Shown piece after piece: positions 53,325 through 62,859 of a stretch of DNA of 64,000 nt (its first letter is position 1; each line of letters starts with the position of its first letter). Position numbers and translations under genes: made by a program. This DNA comes from Bacteroidota bacterium (GTDB lineage Bacteria > Bacteroidota > Bacteroidia > Chitinophagales > JADIYW01): the NCBI GenBank assembly GCA_016705125.1, contig JADIYW010000011.1, positions 1 through 64,000 of the forward strand. Direction: 5' to 3'. The notes under the pieces are model-generated. The model made no database searches and was not told the origin of the DNA. It worked only from the letters and a program-made list of their open reading frames with translations.

Positions 53325-53922
53325 TTTCCTTTAAGGTAAATTTAACAGAAACGCCAAATGGGATTTTTTGCTCAAGATTGGGAATAGGAATTGGTAATTT
53401 GGCTATAACTTTACAATCGCTTTCTAATTTCAATTCAATAATTAAACCACCCAAGTTTTCAATTATTTTTAGGGTCTTTGATAAATCACTATAGTTGGTG
53501 TCGAATTCAATTACTTGATAAATTTTGTTTTTGATAATTTCCCCATTATTCAATGCTAATTTTGCACTTTCTTTATATGCAGCAATCAATCCAGGAACAC
53601 CTAGGTTTATGCCTCCATAATACCGAACTACAACAATGGCGATATTACAAAGATTAAATGAATCAATTTGACCTAATATTGGTTTTCCTGCGCTTCCAGA
53701 GGGTTCTCCATCATCAAAAGACCTAAAATTCGTTTTGTCAAATCCAATTCGATAGGCATAACAATAGTTTGTGGCTTTAGGAAATTTCGTTTTTATTATA
53801 TCCATTTGAGTTTTAAACTCAGCCAAGTTGGATATTGGAAATGCGATACCATAAAATTTACTGCCTTTATCCTTTAAAGCACTTTCAGTATTTTTTGCAA
53901 TACTCGAATATTCATATATCAT
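53317..53922 (-). CDS. yigZ: YigZ/IMPACT family protein
   Basis: 201 residues. The IMPACT N-terminal domain is clear: KGSKFYGIAFPISNLAEFK, then CYAYRIG and DDGEPSGSAGKPIL, with VVVRYYGGINLGVPGL. The family is linked to translation regulation and stress in eukaryotes; the bacterial role is uncertain. It overlaps the upstream DMT transporter gene by 4 nt (ATGA) and so belongs to a ribD-DMT-yigZ block. Confidence 0.9.
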   Translation of the reverse strand: MIYEYSSIAKNTESALKDKGSKFYGIAFPISNLAEFKTQMDIIKTKFPKATNYCYAYRIGFDKTNFRSFDDGEPSGSAGKPILGQIDSFNLCNIAIVVVRYYGGINLGVPGLIAAYKESAKLALNNGEIIKNKIYQVIEFDTNYSDLSKTLKIIENLGGLIIELKLESDCKVIAKLPIPIPNLEQKIPFGVSVKFTLKEII

Positions 53923-54785
53923 CCGAAAAATCTAATTATTAGAATAGAGCAAATTGCTAAAAGAAGTCCAATTATTTTTTTTATTGGAAAGCTTTCTTTA
54001 AATATAAAATACCCTAGAATTGCAGAAATAGTTACCACTCCCAAATTAATAAGTGGAAATAAACTTGAACTTGGAATTTTTGATTTTTCCAAAGTTAAAA
54101 GAAGAAAAAATAAAGAAAAATAGTTTGGAATGCCTAGTAATATGCCTCCCTTTATGTCTTTAATTGTAAATTGATAATTTTTACTGAATAGCATCACAAT
54201 ACAACCTGCGAGAAAAGCGCAAAAGAAAATAATGATATTTATCCCATGCTTATAGGCTTCTAAATAAAAATTTTGCTGAATATAGTTAAATGTTAAATCA
54301 CAAAACCCACCACCTAAAAAGACAAGAATTGGTAAATAAAAATTATGCTTTATTTGAATTTTTTCCTCACTTTTTTCTTTTTGAAAAGAGATAAGCAATA
54401 CAGATGAAATGGCTAAAAGGATACCGATGATTTTGAAAATATTTATGGATTGATTGTAGAGAATTATTGCACCAATTACAGGAATTGCAAAGCTTATTTT
54501 TTGTGCCACCGATGCAGTGGTTATGCCCATTGTTTTTACTGTTTTACCAACCATTATAAAAACGAAAAAAAACATACAACCCAAACCAATGCAATAGGGA
54601 AGTCCCTCCCAATGAATCATTTCTAAAATAATGGGTTTATTTGGCATTACCACAAAACCAGTAAGTGCACAAACCAAATAATTTATGATAATTCCTCTAA
54701 ATGTATTTACACCACTTTTTTCAAATGTATGGATAATAACGATTAGTAAAGTGCTAAATAAAACGGTAAGAATTAAATAGAGCAT
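53919..54785 (-). CDS. EamA/DMT superfamily transporter
   Basis: 288 residues with about ten hydrophobic helices in two EamA-type halves. Conserved features include GLPYCIGLGCMFFFVFIMVGKTVKTMG and SSSLFPLINLGVVTISAILGYFIFKE near the second half. Such proteins export metabolites or amino acids; the substrate is unknown. It overlaps ribD by 13 nt and yigZ by 4 nt, so the three genes are tightly linked. Confidence 0.82.
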   Translation of the reverse strand: MLYLILTVLFSTLLIVIIHTFEKSGVNTFRGIIINYLVCALTGFVVMPNKPIILEMIHWEGLPYCIGLGCMFFFVFIMVGKTVKTMGITTASVAQKISFAIPVIGAIILYNQSINIFKIIGILLAISSVLLISFQKEKSEEKIQIKHNFYLPILVFLGGGFCDLTFNYIQQNFYLEAYKHGINIIIFFCAFLAGCIVMLFSKNYQFTIKDIKGGILLGIPNYFSLFFLLLTLEKSKIPSSSLFPLINLGVVTISAILGYFIFKESFPIKKIIGLLLAICSILIIRFFG

Positions 54786-55822
54786 AATATTTCCACCTTA
54801 TTGTCGTCTAAATTAAATGTCTCTACCCGATGGCCTTTTATTATAGGACTAAAAATGCCATTGGAAATATTTTTGAAGCTTTTATAGATTATTGCTTTGT
54901 CCCATAGGTTATTATCAATAAAATGTTGCAAAGTTATACTTCCTCCTTCCACTAATAAATTTGTAATTTGTTCCCTATAAAGATGTTCACATACTTGGGT
55001 GACTAAATCCCTTTTATTGTCAAGTTGGATATAAGAAACATTTCCAATCGTTTCTGTTTTTTGCAGATTATAGATAAATATTCTTTTCGCCTCACCAAAT
55101 AATTTTTGTGACAATGGAATCTCCAAGTTCGAGTCTATTATGCAAACAATGGGATTCTTTCCAGGAAAATAGCGGGTGTTTAAACTTGGGTTGTCGGTAA
55201 TTACGGTATTTTTTCCAACCAAAATTGCCATATTATAAGCTCTTAATTGGTGCGCATGTCGTTGGGTTAAATCGTTACTTATTCTAATATTCTCATTTGG
55301 TTTTCCTATGAAGCCATCATTTGACTCTGCCCATTTCAGGGTTATAAATGGTCTTTTGTTTAAATGGAAATTAAAAAAAACTTCGTTTAATTGACGACAT
55401 TCTTTTTCCAAAACACCAACATGTGTTTCCACACCATTTTCCTCTAATCTTTTTATTCCTTTTCCTGACACTAACTGGTGTAAATCTGTAGTTCCGATTA
55501 CCACTTTTTTAATATTATTTTTCAAAATTAGTTCGGTACAAGGAGGTGTTTTTCCAAAATGATTACAAGGTTCCAGATTTACGTAAAGAGTCGATTGATT
55601 TATTTTATCTCTATCATCAGGTTTTACACTATTCAGGCAGTTTACTTCTGCATGTGGGCCGCCATAAATTTCATGATATCCTTCGCCAATTATTACATCA
55701 TTATAAACCAAAACCGCGCCTACCATTGGGTTGGGTGCCACAAAACCATTGCCATTTTGGGCTAATTCCAGGCATCTTCTGATATATTTATTGTCTTGTT
55801 CCAAAATATAATTATGGTGCAA
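54773..55822 (-). CDS. ribD: Bifunctional riboflavin biosynthesis deaminase/reductase RibD
   Basis: 349 residues. The N-terminal deaminase has GGPHAEVNCL and EPCNHFGKTPPCTELIL, the zinc-binding motifs, and starts with RCLELAQNGNGFVAPNPMVGAVLV. The C-terminal reductase (residues about 145-349) begins RPFITLKWAESNDGFIG. It converts diaminohydroxyphosphoribosylaminopyrimidine to the ribityl form in riboflavin synthesis. It is divergent from the GH5 gene with a short intergenic region, in which no FMN riboswitch fold was seen. Confidence 0.95.
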   Translation of the reverse strand: MHHNYILEQDNKYIRRCLELAQNGNGFVAPNPMVGAVLVYNDVIIGEGYHEIYGGPHAEVNCLNSVKPDDRDKINQSTLYVNLEPCNHFGKTPPCTELILKNNIKKVVIGTTDLHQLVSGKGIKRLEENGVETHVGVLEKECRQLNEVFFNFHLNKRPFITLKWAESNDGFIGKPNENIRISNDLTQRHAHQLRAYNMAILVGKNTVITDNPSLNTRYFPGKNPIVCIIDSNLEIPLSQKLFGEAKRIFIYNLQKTETIGNVSYIQLDNKRDLVTQVCEHLYREQITNLLVEGGSITLQHFIDNNLWDKAIIYKSFKNISNGIFSPIIKGHRVETFNLDDNKVEILCSI

Positions 55823-55849
55823 ATTTGGTAAAATTATATCTATTTTTGC

Positions 55850-56773
55850 ATAAAAAAAATTTGTTACCGATTTAGATATTTTATAGTAGTTGTTTTAATT
55901 GTATTTTCTTTTTCTTGTAAAAAGGAGGAAAAAGCAGATACTTTTTCTTGGGAAGAAGAATTGGGTAAAATTGGAAATGGAGTTAATTTGCAACCATCTT
56001 ATTATAATAATGGAGATGTTGATTTGGGCTTGGATTTAATGAAGCAATATGATAAAATAACAACCATTAGACTAGAAATAGAACCCTTTGTACCCATAGA
56101 AACGGTAAAAAGATGGATTGCAGAGATTAAGGCGGAGCATTATACATTGATTTGCACTTACCATAGGTATCAGGACAATACATCGGGCGATATAAATGCG
56201 CTCATGAAAGGAGCTGATTGGTGGGAAGAAAATTATGAGGAATTAAGTAAGGCTGGCGCATTTTATGTTAATCTTATGAATGAATGGGGTTCAATAGCAA
56301 CCACATCAGACCAATACGCCTCAGCTTATAATAAAGCCATCCAAAAAGTAAGAAATGTATATCAAGGGCCAATCATTTTATGTGTGTCTTTTGCTGGGAA
56401 TAGGGCAGATATAACCTATAATGCTGTAATGGGAAAAACTCCTTCAGGAAAAAAAATAAACGATAATAATATAATACTTTCTACCCATATATACGGTTAT
56501 AGCTTATTGCAAACCAAAGCAAATTATAATTTATTGGCTTCTACAGGAAAAAAATGTATTGTTGGAGAATTTGGTGATACTCCGGGATTAAATTGGGGGG
56601 AATTGGTAAACGATGCCAAAAATTTGGGTTGGCCAATTATTGGTTGGGCTTGGAATGGGGATGGTGGCAGCGGAACCCAGGTGTTTTTAAATATGATTGC
56701 TCCGCAATTTCAAGCAGCTCCAGTAGATTATCAAGTTACTCCATATTTTGATTTAATTTATTCTAAATTGTAA
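55850..56773 (+). CDS. Secreted GH5-like glycoside hydrolase lipoprotein, start uncertain
   Basis: A catalytic domain of about 270 residues has the GH5 acid/base in NLMNEWGSI and the nucleophile in CIVGEFGDTPG, consistent with a cellulase-like or mannanase-like hydrolase. A lipoprotein signal precedes it in frame (CYRFRYFIVVVLIVFSFSCKKEE), but no ATG, GTG or TTG opens that frame before a stop at 55829-55831. The nearest codon is ATA at 55850. The first normal start, TTG 55961, would lose the signal. So either a rare ATA start is used, the sequence has an error, or the signal has decayed. Confidence 0.65.
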   Translation: MKKICYRFRYFIVVVLIVFSFSCKKEEKADTFSWEEELGKIGNGVNLQPSYYNNGDVDLGLDLMKQYDKITTIRLEIEPFVPIETVKRWIAEIKAEHYTLICTYHRYQDNTSGDINALMKGADWWEENYEELSKAGAFYVNLMNEWGSIATTSDQYASAYNKAIQKVRNVYQGPIILCVSFAGNRADITYNAVMGKTPSGKKINDNNIILSTHIYGYSLLQTKANYNLLASTGKKCIVGEFGDTPGLNWGELVNDAKNLGWPIIGWAWNGDGGSGTQVFLNMIAPQFQAAPVDYQVTPYFDLIYSKL

Positions 56774-56775
56774 TT

Positions 56776-57624
56776 TTGGAATTAAAACACTATTTTTTAT
56801 TTTTCAAATCATGTTTGCCCAATATTGAAGAGCGGGAACTAAATTCTATTTTTAAAATTATTATTGAGAAAATTTTCGATAAAAGGTATACAGATGTTTT
56901 GATATTAAACCCTTTTTTTTCTAAAGATGAATTAGATTATTTAGCTATTATTATTCAACGATTGCAAAATAATGAACCAATTCAATATATATTTGGGGAT
57001 GCTTTTTTTTATAATACCAGCTTTTATGTTACTTCCGATGTTTTGATTCCAAGACCCGAAACGGAGGAATTGGTTAGTTTGATATTGACTGAAAATAAAA
57101 AGGAGAATCTTAAGGTTTTGGATATTGGAACAGGAAGTGGATGTATTCCTGTTTCTTTAAAAATAGAGAGAAAAACTTGGGATATTGATGCTGTGGATAT
57201 TTCGAAAAAGGCTTTGTTTATTGCACATGAAAATGCATTTTATAACAACGTTTCAATAAATACAATTGAAGGGAATATATTAGATCGAAATTGGCAAAAA
57301 TTGAACACAAAAAAATATGATATTATTGTAAGTAATCCGCCCTATATTCCAATAGCGGAAAAAGCAATAATGCATGATAATGTGCTGAAAAATGAGCCTC
57401 ATTTGGCACTTTTTGTGGATGACGAAAAACCTCTAGTTTTTTATGAAGCTATCGCTGATTTTGCGTTACAAAACCTAGTTGTTGGCGGAAAAGTATATGT
57501 TGAAATAAATGAGTTTTTTGGACATGAAACCAAGCTTTGTTTGGAGAAAAAGGGATTTAAAAAGGTGATACTTTTAAAAGACATGGAAGGCAAAAATAGA
57601 ATGATAAAAGCATCAATCGATTAG
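56776..57624 (+). CDS. prmC: Release factor glutamine methyltransferase PrmC
   Basis: 282 residues from TTG 56776. PrmC methylates the glutamine of the GGQ motif in peptide-chain release factors. The SAM site VLDIGTGSGCIPVSL and the substrate motif SNPPYIPIAE are present, as is DVLIPRPETEELV before them. It starts 2 nt after the GH5 stop and ends overlapping the convergent helicase gene by 4 nt. Confidence 0.94.
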   Translation: MELKHYFLFFKSCLPNIEERELNSIFKIIIEKIFDKRYTDVLILNPFFSKDELDYLAIIIQRLQNNEPIQYIFGDAFFYNTSFYVTSDVLIPRPETEELVSLILTENKKENLKVLDIGTGSGCIPVSLKIERKTWDIDAVDISKKALFIAHENAFYNNVSINTIEGNILDRNWQKLNTKKYDIIVSNPPYIPIAEKAIMHDNVLKNEPHLALFVDDEKPLVFYEAIADFALQNLVVGGKVYVEINEFFGHETKLCLEKKGFKKVILLKDMEGKNRMIKASID

Positions 57625-58946
57625 GCTAATAGTTTTATTTTATACGATTTTCCTTTTAGTTTTTCGTCACCAATTGATTTCAATAAGCCGGCTACTTTTT
57701 CCTTTTTGATGGCTACAAAAGCACTATGGTCTTTTACTTCGATTAAACCAATATCACTTTTTTCAATATTTCCCTTTTGACAGAAAAATCCGACAATATC
57801 AATTTTATTTATTTTTTGCTTTTTGCCACCTGATATATAAACAGTTGAAAAGTCTGGAGGATTAGGAAGCTCCTTAAAATCGCTCAAAACCAATTCTTCA
57901 GGCAGTTCAGCTAAATAACCAGGTATTTTCTCTTCGCTATTTAAAATAATAAAAACAGTGCCTTTTTGATTCATTCGAGCAGTACGACCATTACGATGGG
58001 TAAACTCTGCAATTTTAGGTGGCAATTGATAGTGGATTACATTTTTCATTTCAGGAATATCCAAACCTCGAGCGGCTAAATCGGTGGTAATAAGAATAGG
58101 TAAAGTGCCATTTCGGAATAAAATGAGCGCATTTTCACGTTCTTCCTGATCCATTCCACCATGAAAAACGGCAGTTTTAAGTCCTTGGTCGGCAAGCAAT
58201 TGTTGCGTTCTTTCTACAGACTCTCTAAAATTGCAAAAAATGAGCGCACTTTCGGCTTTTAGTTGGCAGAGTAATAAAAATAAAGAATTAATCTTGTCTT
58301 TAAATGGAGATTTAATTAGTTTAATAGTCAAATCACTTTCCTCTTCATCCGTTTTTTCGACAAGAAAATCAACCATTTTTGGATTTTTAACGCCTGTAAA
58401 TTCTGGTAGATTCATGTTTTTTGTGGCAGAAACTAATATCCGTTTATTTAAAGCTCTAAGTCTTGAAATGATATAGTCCATTTCTTCCTGAAAACCTAAT
58501 TCAAGTGATTTGTCAAATTCATCCAAAACTAAAATTTGTATATTAACAAGGGAGAAATTGAATTTTGAAATATGATCGGCAACTCTACCAGGCGTACCTA
58601 CCAATATTGCAGGCGGGTGACTTAAATTGCGTTGTTCGGTTTTGTAATCATGTCCACCATAACACAAATTAATTTTATAACCAGTGCCCATTTTTTTCCA
58701 TACTTTTTCAATTTGAATGGCCAATTCACGAGATGGAACAAGGATTAGGGTTTGAACCGTTTTTATATTTGGGCGCAATAAGTGAAGAATGGGTAATAAG
58801 TAGGCTAGCGTTTTGCCAGAACCAGTTTTTGAAAGCAAAATAATATTGTCTTCTTTTGCTATTGCCTTTGCAGCGGCAATTTGCATTTTATTTAGTTCAC
58901 TTATTTCTAGGTTTTGTAAAATTTGATTTTGATTTATTGTGTCCAT
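57621..58946 (-). CDS. DEAD-box RNA helicase, DbpA-like
   Basis: 441 residues. Motifs in order: Walker A LLSKTGSGKTLAYLLP, GTPGRV, DEFDK (a DEFD variant of DEAD), SATKN, TTDLAARGLDIP and HRNGRTARM. The C-terminal 70 residues form a DbpA-type RNA-binding domain (INKIDIVGFFCQKGNIEKSDIG, then DHSAFVAIKKEKV). DbpA acts on 23S rRNA hairpin 92 in ribosome assembly. The DEFD variant occurs in other DEAD-box proteins. Confidence 0.88.
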   Translation of the reverse strand: MDTINQNQILQNLEISELNKMQIAAAKAIAKEDNIILLSKTGSGKTLAYLLPILHLLRPNIKTVQTLILVPSRELAIQIEKVWKKMGTGYKINLCYGGHDYKTEQRNLSHPPAILVGTPGRVADHISKFNFSLVNIQILVLDEFDKSLELGFQEEMDYIISRLRALNKRILVSATKNMNLPEFTGVKNPKMVDFLVEKTDEEESDLTIKLIKSPFKDKINSLFLLLCQLKAESALIFCNFRESVERTQQLLADQGLKTAVFHGGMDQEERENALILFRNGTLPILITTDLAARGLDIPEMKNVIHYQLPPKIAEFTHRNGRTARMNQKGTVFIILNSEEKIPGYLAELPEELVLSDFKELPNPPDFSTVYISGGKKQKINKIDIVGFFCQKGNIEKSDIGLIEVKDHSAFVAIKKEKVAGLLKSIGDEKLKGKSYKIKLLA

Positions 58947-59025
58947 GTACGCAAAGGTAAACTTATTTTTTAATCTTAGATTTTATCAAAGGAATACCAA
59001 AATCAAAAAATATTTATTATTTTGA

Positions 59026-59211
59026 ATAAAAAAGTATGTAAAGGAAGAAATTTTACATATTTTAGATACATTGCCTGAGGATTTTTAAAAGGAATTGTTG
59101 CAATACTTAAAGAGGTTAGAAAAAACTACGCTCTTAGATACCAAAATTTCATTTCATTTGCACTCTATTATGTCTGAAGACAAAGAAGTTTTAATAAAAC
59201 TTGCTCAATGA
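59026..59211 (+). pseudogene. Broken antitoxin-like (DUF2281-type) gene
   Basis: Reading KKYVKEEILHILDTLPEDF then a TAA (59086-59088) then KELLQYLKRLEKTTLL up to a TGA. The piece DTLPEDF.KELLQYLKRLEK fits the DUF2281-like antitoxin pattern, with the TAA in the place of a CAA. The frame opens with ATA where an ATG would be expected. Both breaks suggest a dead gene. No toxin gene is beside it. Confidence 0.45.
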
Positions 59212-59292
59212 TTGATTTAGAGATTATTTTTTAATATGAAAACGGTCGTAACTAATCAAAAAGGGAATTGCTCTAAAATACAATATTAACCA

Positions 59293-60069
59293 CTACCGCA
59301 TTTTACAAACAAACTTAGTTATATCACCATATGGAGGTTTGTTCAATATAAATGCCTTTTCTATCAATCTATCGATTTCGGGTAGACTTTTAAAAAGTTC
59401 CTCGTAGCTATTGATTACATAATATCTATCTTGAAAATGGTCTTTATAATATGGATTTTCTAATATTTCTCTTATGTTTAATGGTTTTCGGTTCGCTTTT
59501 TCACTCAAACAAAAATCAGTTTCGGCCGATGAAGACAAAATGCCTGCACCGTAAATACGTAAACCTGTAGGTTCTTGAATGAGTCCAAATTCTACCGTAA
59601 ACCAATAAAGTCTTCCAACTAATTCTACAGTTAAAGGATTTTCAATATGTTTAAGTGCAATTTTGCTCAATTCCTGCAAGTAATCTACAAAAAATTGTAC
59701 TGTCAAAATAGGCATGTGGGCAAAGGTGTCATGGAACATGTCAGGTTCTTCCAAATACTCCAATTCATTTAAATGCCTCAGCCAAGTTGAGGAAGGAAAT
59801 TTCTTTTCAGATAATAAATGAAAAAAATCTTTATCAGGAATTAAGCCAGGCACTACTTCAATTTTCCAGCCAGTTGTGGCTTTCAAAACGGCATTTATAT
59901 GGCTGAATCGAGGAATTTTGTCAGGCTCAAACTCCATTTTTTGCATGCCGATAAGAAAATCTTTGGCTGCTTTTTTATTTAAATTATCCGCTTGTTTTTT
60001 GTAAAGCAATGACCAAACTAATTTGTTTTCATCGTTGTATTCGCTATAGTTTTGCTTTAATCCAAACAT
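59293..60069 (-). CDS. phhA: Phenylalanine 4-hydroxylase
   Basis: 258 residues. Aromatic amino acid hydroxylase with the iron site HDxxxH in DMFHDTFAHMPIL and the glutamate in YWFTVEFGLIQEP. It converts phenylalanine to tyrosine using tetrahydropterin and oxygen. It is the last gene of the block hmgA-hppD-marR-fahA-phhA, 2 nt after fahA, so it feeds tyrosine into homogentisate breakdown. Confidence 0.95.
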   Translation of the reverse strand: MFGLKQNYSEYNDENKLVWSLLYKKQADNLNKKAAKDFLIGMQKMEFEPDKIPRFSHINAVLKATTGWKIEVVPGLIPDKDFFHLLSEKKFPSSTWLRHLNELEYLEEPDMFHDTFAHMPILTVQFFVDYLQELSKIALKHIENPLTVELVGRLYWFTVEFGLIQEPTGLRIYGAGILSSSAETDFCLSEKANRKPLNIREILENPYYKDHFQDRYYVINSYEELFKSLPEIDRLIEKAFILNKPPYGDITKFVCKMR

Positions 60070-60071
60070 AC

Positions 60072-61325
60072 TTATTCCATTTTTATTGCAGGTAAAACTT
60101 TGTTTTCTAAACTTCCAAACCCAACCCTAAATTCTTTATTCTCTGCTATTCCATTTATTGAAATACTGTCGCCATCCTCAATAAATGTTCGACTTTCATT
60201 TTCGATTTTTAGGGCTTTTGTTCCATTAAAACTTATCTCCAGCAAGCTGCCCCATTCACCTTCTTTTTCTCCACTAATGGTGCCTGAAGCCATCAAATCA
60301 CCGATATTTACATTGCAACCATTTATAGTATGGTGAGCCAATTGTTGTGCAAAACTCCAATAGATATTTTTTGAATTAGTACCGGTAATTTTTAATTTAT
60401 TTTGCTTGTTGGTCGTTAAAGTTACATCCAAATTGATATCTAAATGCATTCCTTTATTTTGAGTTAAATAGGAGAGTACTGGAGGGTTTTGAATAGGTCC
60501 ATCACATAGGAATGGCTCTAATGCTTCCATTGTAACCACCCAAGGCGAAATCGTTGTTGCGAAATTTTTGCCCAAAAAAGGCCCTAAGGGTTGGTATTCC
60601 CACCGCTGAATATCTCGGGCCGACCAATCATTAAGCAAAACAAATCCAAATAGGTGTTCCTTTGCATTATTTATATTAATTGGAGTGCCATTTTTTGTCG
60701 ATTTTCCAATTACCATAGCCAATTCCAGTTCAAAATCAAGTGATTTGGTTGGGTGAAATTCTGGCTCGTTTTGCTTATTTAAAATTTGTCCCCAAGGGCG
60801 AATTATTGGCGATCCAGATAACATAAGACTCGAACTCCTTCCATGATAGGCAATTGGCATATGTTTCCAGTTGGGCAAAAGTGGATCTTCATTTTTTCTA
60901 AATAAACGACCTACGTTGGCAGCATGCGCTTCACTACTATAAAAATCGGTATAATCACCTACTTTTAAAGGAAAATGTAATATTACTTTTTGCTGCAGAA
61001 GCAACCATTCTTTTTTTGTTTTTGTAAATTTTGGATGTTTTCCTGTTAAAAGTGATTGAATTTTTTTACGAGTCAATGACCATTTATTCTTTCCCGATGC
61101 GATAAATTTATTTAGTGTATTGCTATCAAAAACATTTTTGTCAAATATTCTATCCAATAATCCCTTGCGCCATAGATATTCTAAATCTACCACGTATTCT
61201 CCTATGGCCATTCCCAATTTTTTGTTTTTGTCTTTGTATGAAAAAATCCCCATTGGTAAGTTTTCAATCGTAAAATCTGTCGTTTCGCTAATTGGAATAA
61301 TGCATTCTTTATTTAATTTGTTCAT
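60072..61325 (-). CDS. fahA: Fumarylacetoacetase
   Basis: About 417 residues from ATG 61325. It cleaves fumarylacetoacetate into fumarate and acetoacetate. The FAH fold is shown by the N-terminal domain (ENLPMGIFSYKDK), then SLDFELELAMVIGKSTKNG, and DWSARDIQRWEYQPLGPFLGKNF, followed by WVVTMEAL. C-terminal ISGEKEGEWGSLLEISF is typical. The gap to phhA is 2 nt and the upstream MarR stop is 5 nt away, so it is in the same transcript. Confidence 0.95.
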   Translation of the reverse strand: MNKLNKECIIPISETTDFTIENLPMGIFSYKDKNKKLGMAIGEYVVDLEYLWRKGLLDRIFDKNVFDSNTLNKFIASGKNKWSLTRKKIQSLLTGKHPKFTKTKKEWLLLQQKVILHFPLKVGDYTDFYSSEAHAANVGRLFRKNEDPLLPNWKHMPIAYHGRSSSLMLSGSPIIRPWGQILNKQNEPEFHPTKSLDFELELAMVIGKSTKNGTPININNAKEHLFGFVLLNDWSARDIQRWEYQPLGPFLGKNFATTISPWVVTMEALEPFLCDGPIQNPPVLSYLTQNKGMHLDINLDVTLTTNKQNKLKITGTNSKNIYWSFAQQLAHHTINGCNVNIGDLMASGTISGEKEGEWGSLLEISFNGTKALKIENESRTFIEDGDSISINGIAENKEFRVGFGSLENKVLPAIKME

Positions 61326-61330
61326 GGTAT

Positions 61331-61750
61331 TCAATTGAAATTTTGGTAAATGGTTTGCATTATTCTTTTTAAATCATTAAGGTCTTGGTCGCTTAAATTT
61401 TTCCATCCATCATTTCTGAATTTTATTATTTCAGGGTTTATTTTTTCGATCATTTTTTTGCCTTTATTGCTTAAACAAATTACTGATTTACGCTTGTCTA
61501 TCGAGTTATTATTTTTTGAAACTAACTCCTTTTTTAGTAATATTTCAATTATTCTATTTACTGTAGGTGCATCTTTATTTGTTTTTTTTGCTATTTCATT
61601 TTGTGCCAAATCCTTATGTCTGCTAAGTTCTAATATTATAACCCATTGATCAACGGTAATATCGATATTTAGGTTGTTTAATCTTTTTTGAAGTGTTTGT
61701 TTAATTTTGCGACTCGTCTTTTCTATTATAAAACCATAATTCGTTTCCAT
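61331..61750 (-). CDS. MarR-family regulator in the homogentisate operon
   Basis: 139 residues. The wHTH pattern is clear: VDQWVIILELSRHKDLAQNEIAKKTNKDAPTVNRIIEILLKKELVSKNNNSIDKRKSVICLSNKG. Position between hppD and fahA, with gaps of 10 and 5 nt, suggests it senses a tyrosine breakdown intermediate and controls the operon. It is similar in pattern to the MarR at 52.9 kb. Confidence 0.9.
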   Translation of the reverse strand: METNYGFIIEKTSRKIKQTLQKRLNNLNIDITVDQWVIILELSRHKDLAQNEIAKKTNKDAPTVNRIIEILLKKELVSKNNNSIDKRKSVICLSNKGKKMIEKINPEIIKFRNDGWKNLSDQDLNDLKRIMQTIYQNFN

Positions 61751-61760
61751 TCCATTTTAT

Positions 61761-62855
61761 TTATAAGGTTCCTCTAATCGCTTGCTCTCTTTCTATTGCT
61801 TCAAAAAGGGCTTTGAAATTGCCTTTTCCAAATGATGTAGCGCCTTTTCTTTGTATGATTTCAAAAAATAAAGTTGGTCGAGATTGTAATGGTTGTGTAA
61901 ATATTTGCAATAAATAACCATCTTCATCTCTATCTACTAAAATACCTAGTTGCGCCAAAACTTTTATTTCTTCATCTATTTTTCCGATTCTATCCTTTAG
62001 TTCCTCATAATAACTTGAAGGGACTTTCAAAAAATCAATTCCTCTATTTTGCAAAGTAGTTACTGTTTCAATTATATTATCTGTTGCCATTGCAATATGT
62101 TGCACACCCGAACCGCCATAAAATTGCAAATACTCTTCCACTTGCGATTTTTTCTTACCCTTGGCTGGTTCATTTATTGGAAATTTTACTCTGCCGTTTC
62201 CATTGCTCATTACCTTGCTCATAAGTGCAGTATAGTCTGTAGAAATATCCTTATCATCAAATGAAATTAACTGAGAAAAACCCATTGTGTTTTTATAAAA
62301 ATTCACCCAAGTATCCATTTGTCCCCAATCTACATTTGCAACCATATGGTCAATGTATTTTAAGCCAATTGGTTCAAAATTCAATTGTTTTGTTACTCCA
62401 ACATAACCTGGCATAAAAACACCATTATAGTTTTTTCTTTCAACAAAAACATGTGCAGTGTCGCCATACAATTTTATGCCTGCTATAATTATTTCACCAT
62501 TTTCATCATTCAATTTTAGTGGTTCAAAGTCGATTTCGGCGCCTCTTTTTACCGTTTCTTCAAATGCGCTTTTTGCATCATCTACCCAAAGTGCGATATT
62601 TTTTACGCCATCACCATGCTTATCTATATGTTGACCAATAGCAGTGCCACCACTTAATGGGCTGCTCAAAACGAGTACAATTTTATCTTGCTTTAAAACA
62701 AAACTCTCCGTTGTTTTTGATCCAGTTCCAAGTCCTTTATAAGCTATTGTTTCAAATCCAAAAGCATTTTGATAAAAAAAAGCGGCTTGTTTAGCATTGC
62801 TAACATAAAGCTCGATGTGGTCGGTGCCATTTAATGGCAAAAAATCTTTTTCCAT
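61761..62855 (-). CDS. hppD: 4-hydroxyphenylpyruvate dioxygenase
   Basis: About 364 residues from ATG 62855; an ATG at 62885 lies inside hmgA. Iron ligands are H in KYIDHMVANV, H in SGVQHIAMATDN and E in LFFEIIQRKG. The C-terminal block ends SFGKGNFKALFEAIEREQ, the usual HPPD signature. It makes homogentisate from 4-hydroxyphenylpyruvate. The gap to hmgA is 4 nt, so the two are co-transcribed. Confidence 0.95.
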   Translation of the reverse strand: MEKDFLPLNGTDHIELYVSNAKQAAFFYQNAFGFETIAYKGLGTGSKTTESFVLKQDKIVLVLSSPLSGGTAIGQHIDKHGDGVKNIALWVDDAKSAFEETVKRGAEIDFEPLKLNDENGEIIIAGIKLYGDTAHVFVERKNYNGVFMPGYVGVTKQLNFEPIGLKYIDHMVANVDWGQMDTWVNFYKNTMGFSQLISFDDKDISTDYTALMSKVMSNGNGRVKFPINEPAKGKKKSQVEEYLQFYGGSGVQHIAMATDNIIETVTTLQNRGIDFLKVPSSYYEELKDRIGKIDEEIKVLAQLGILVDRDEDGYLLQIFTQPLQSRPTLFFEIIQRKGATSFGKGNFKALFEAIEREQAIRGTL

Positions 62856-62859
62856 ATTA

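Noticed and set aside
55823..55849. FMN riboswitch before ribD
   Set aside because: Only 27 nt separate the divergent genes, too short for the fold, and no conserved box was seen.
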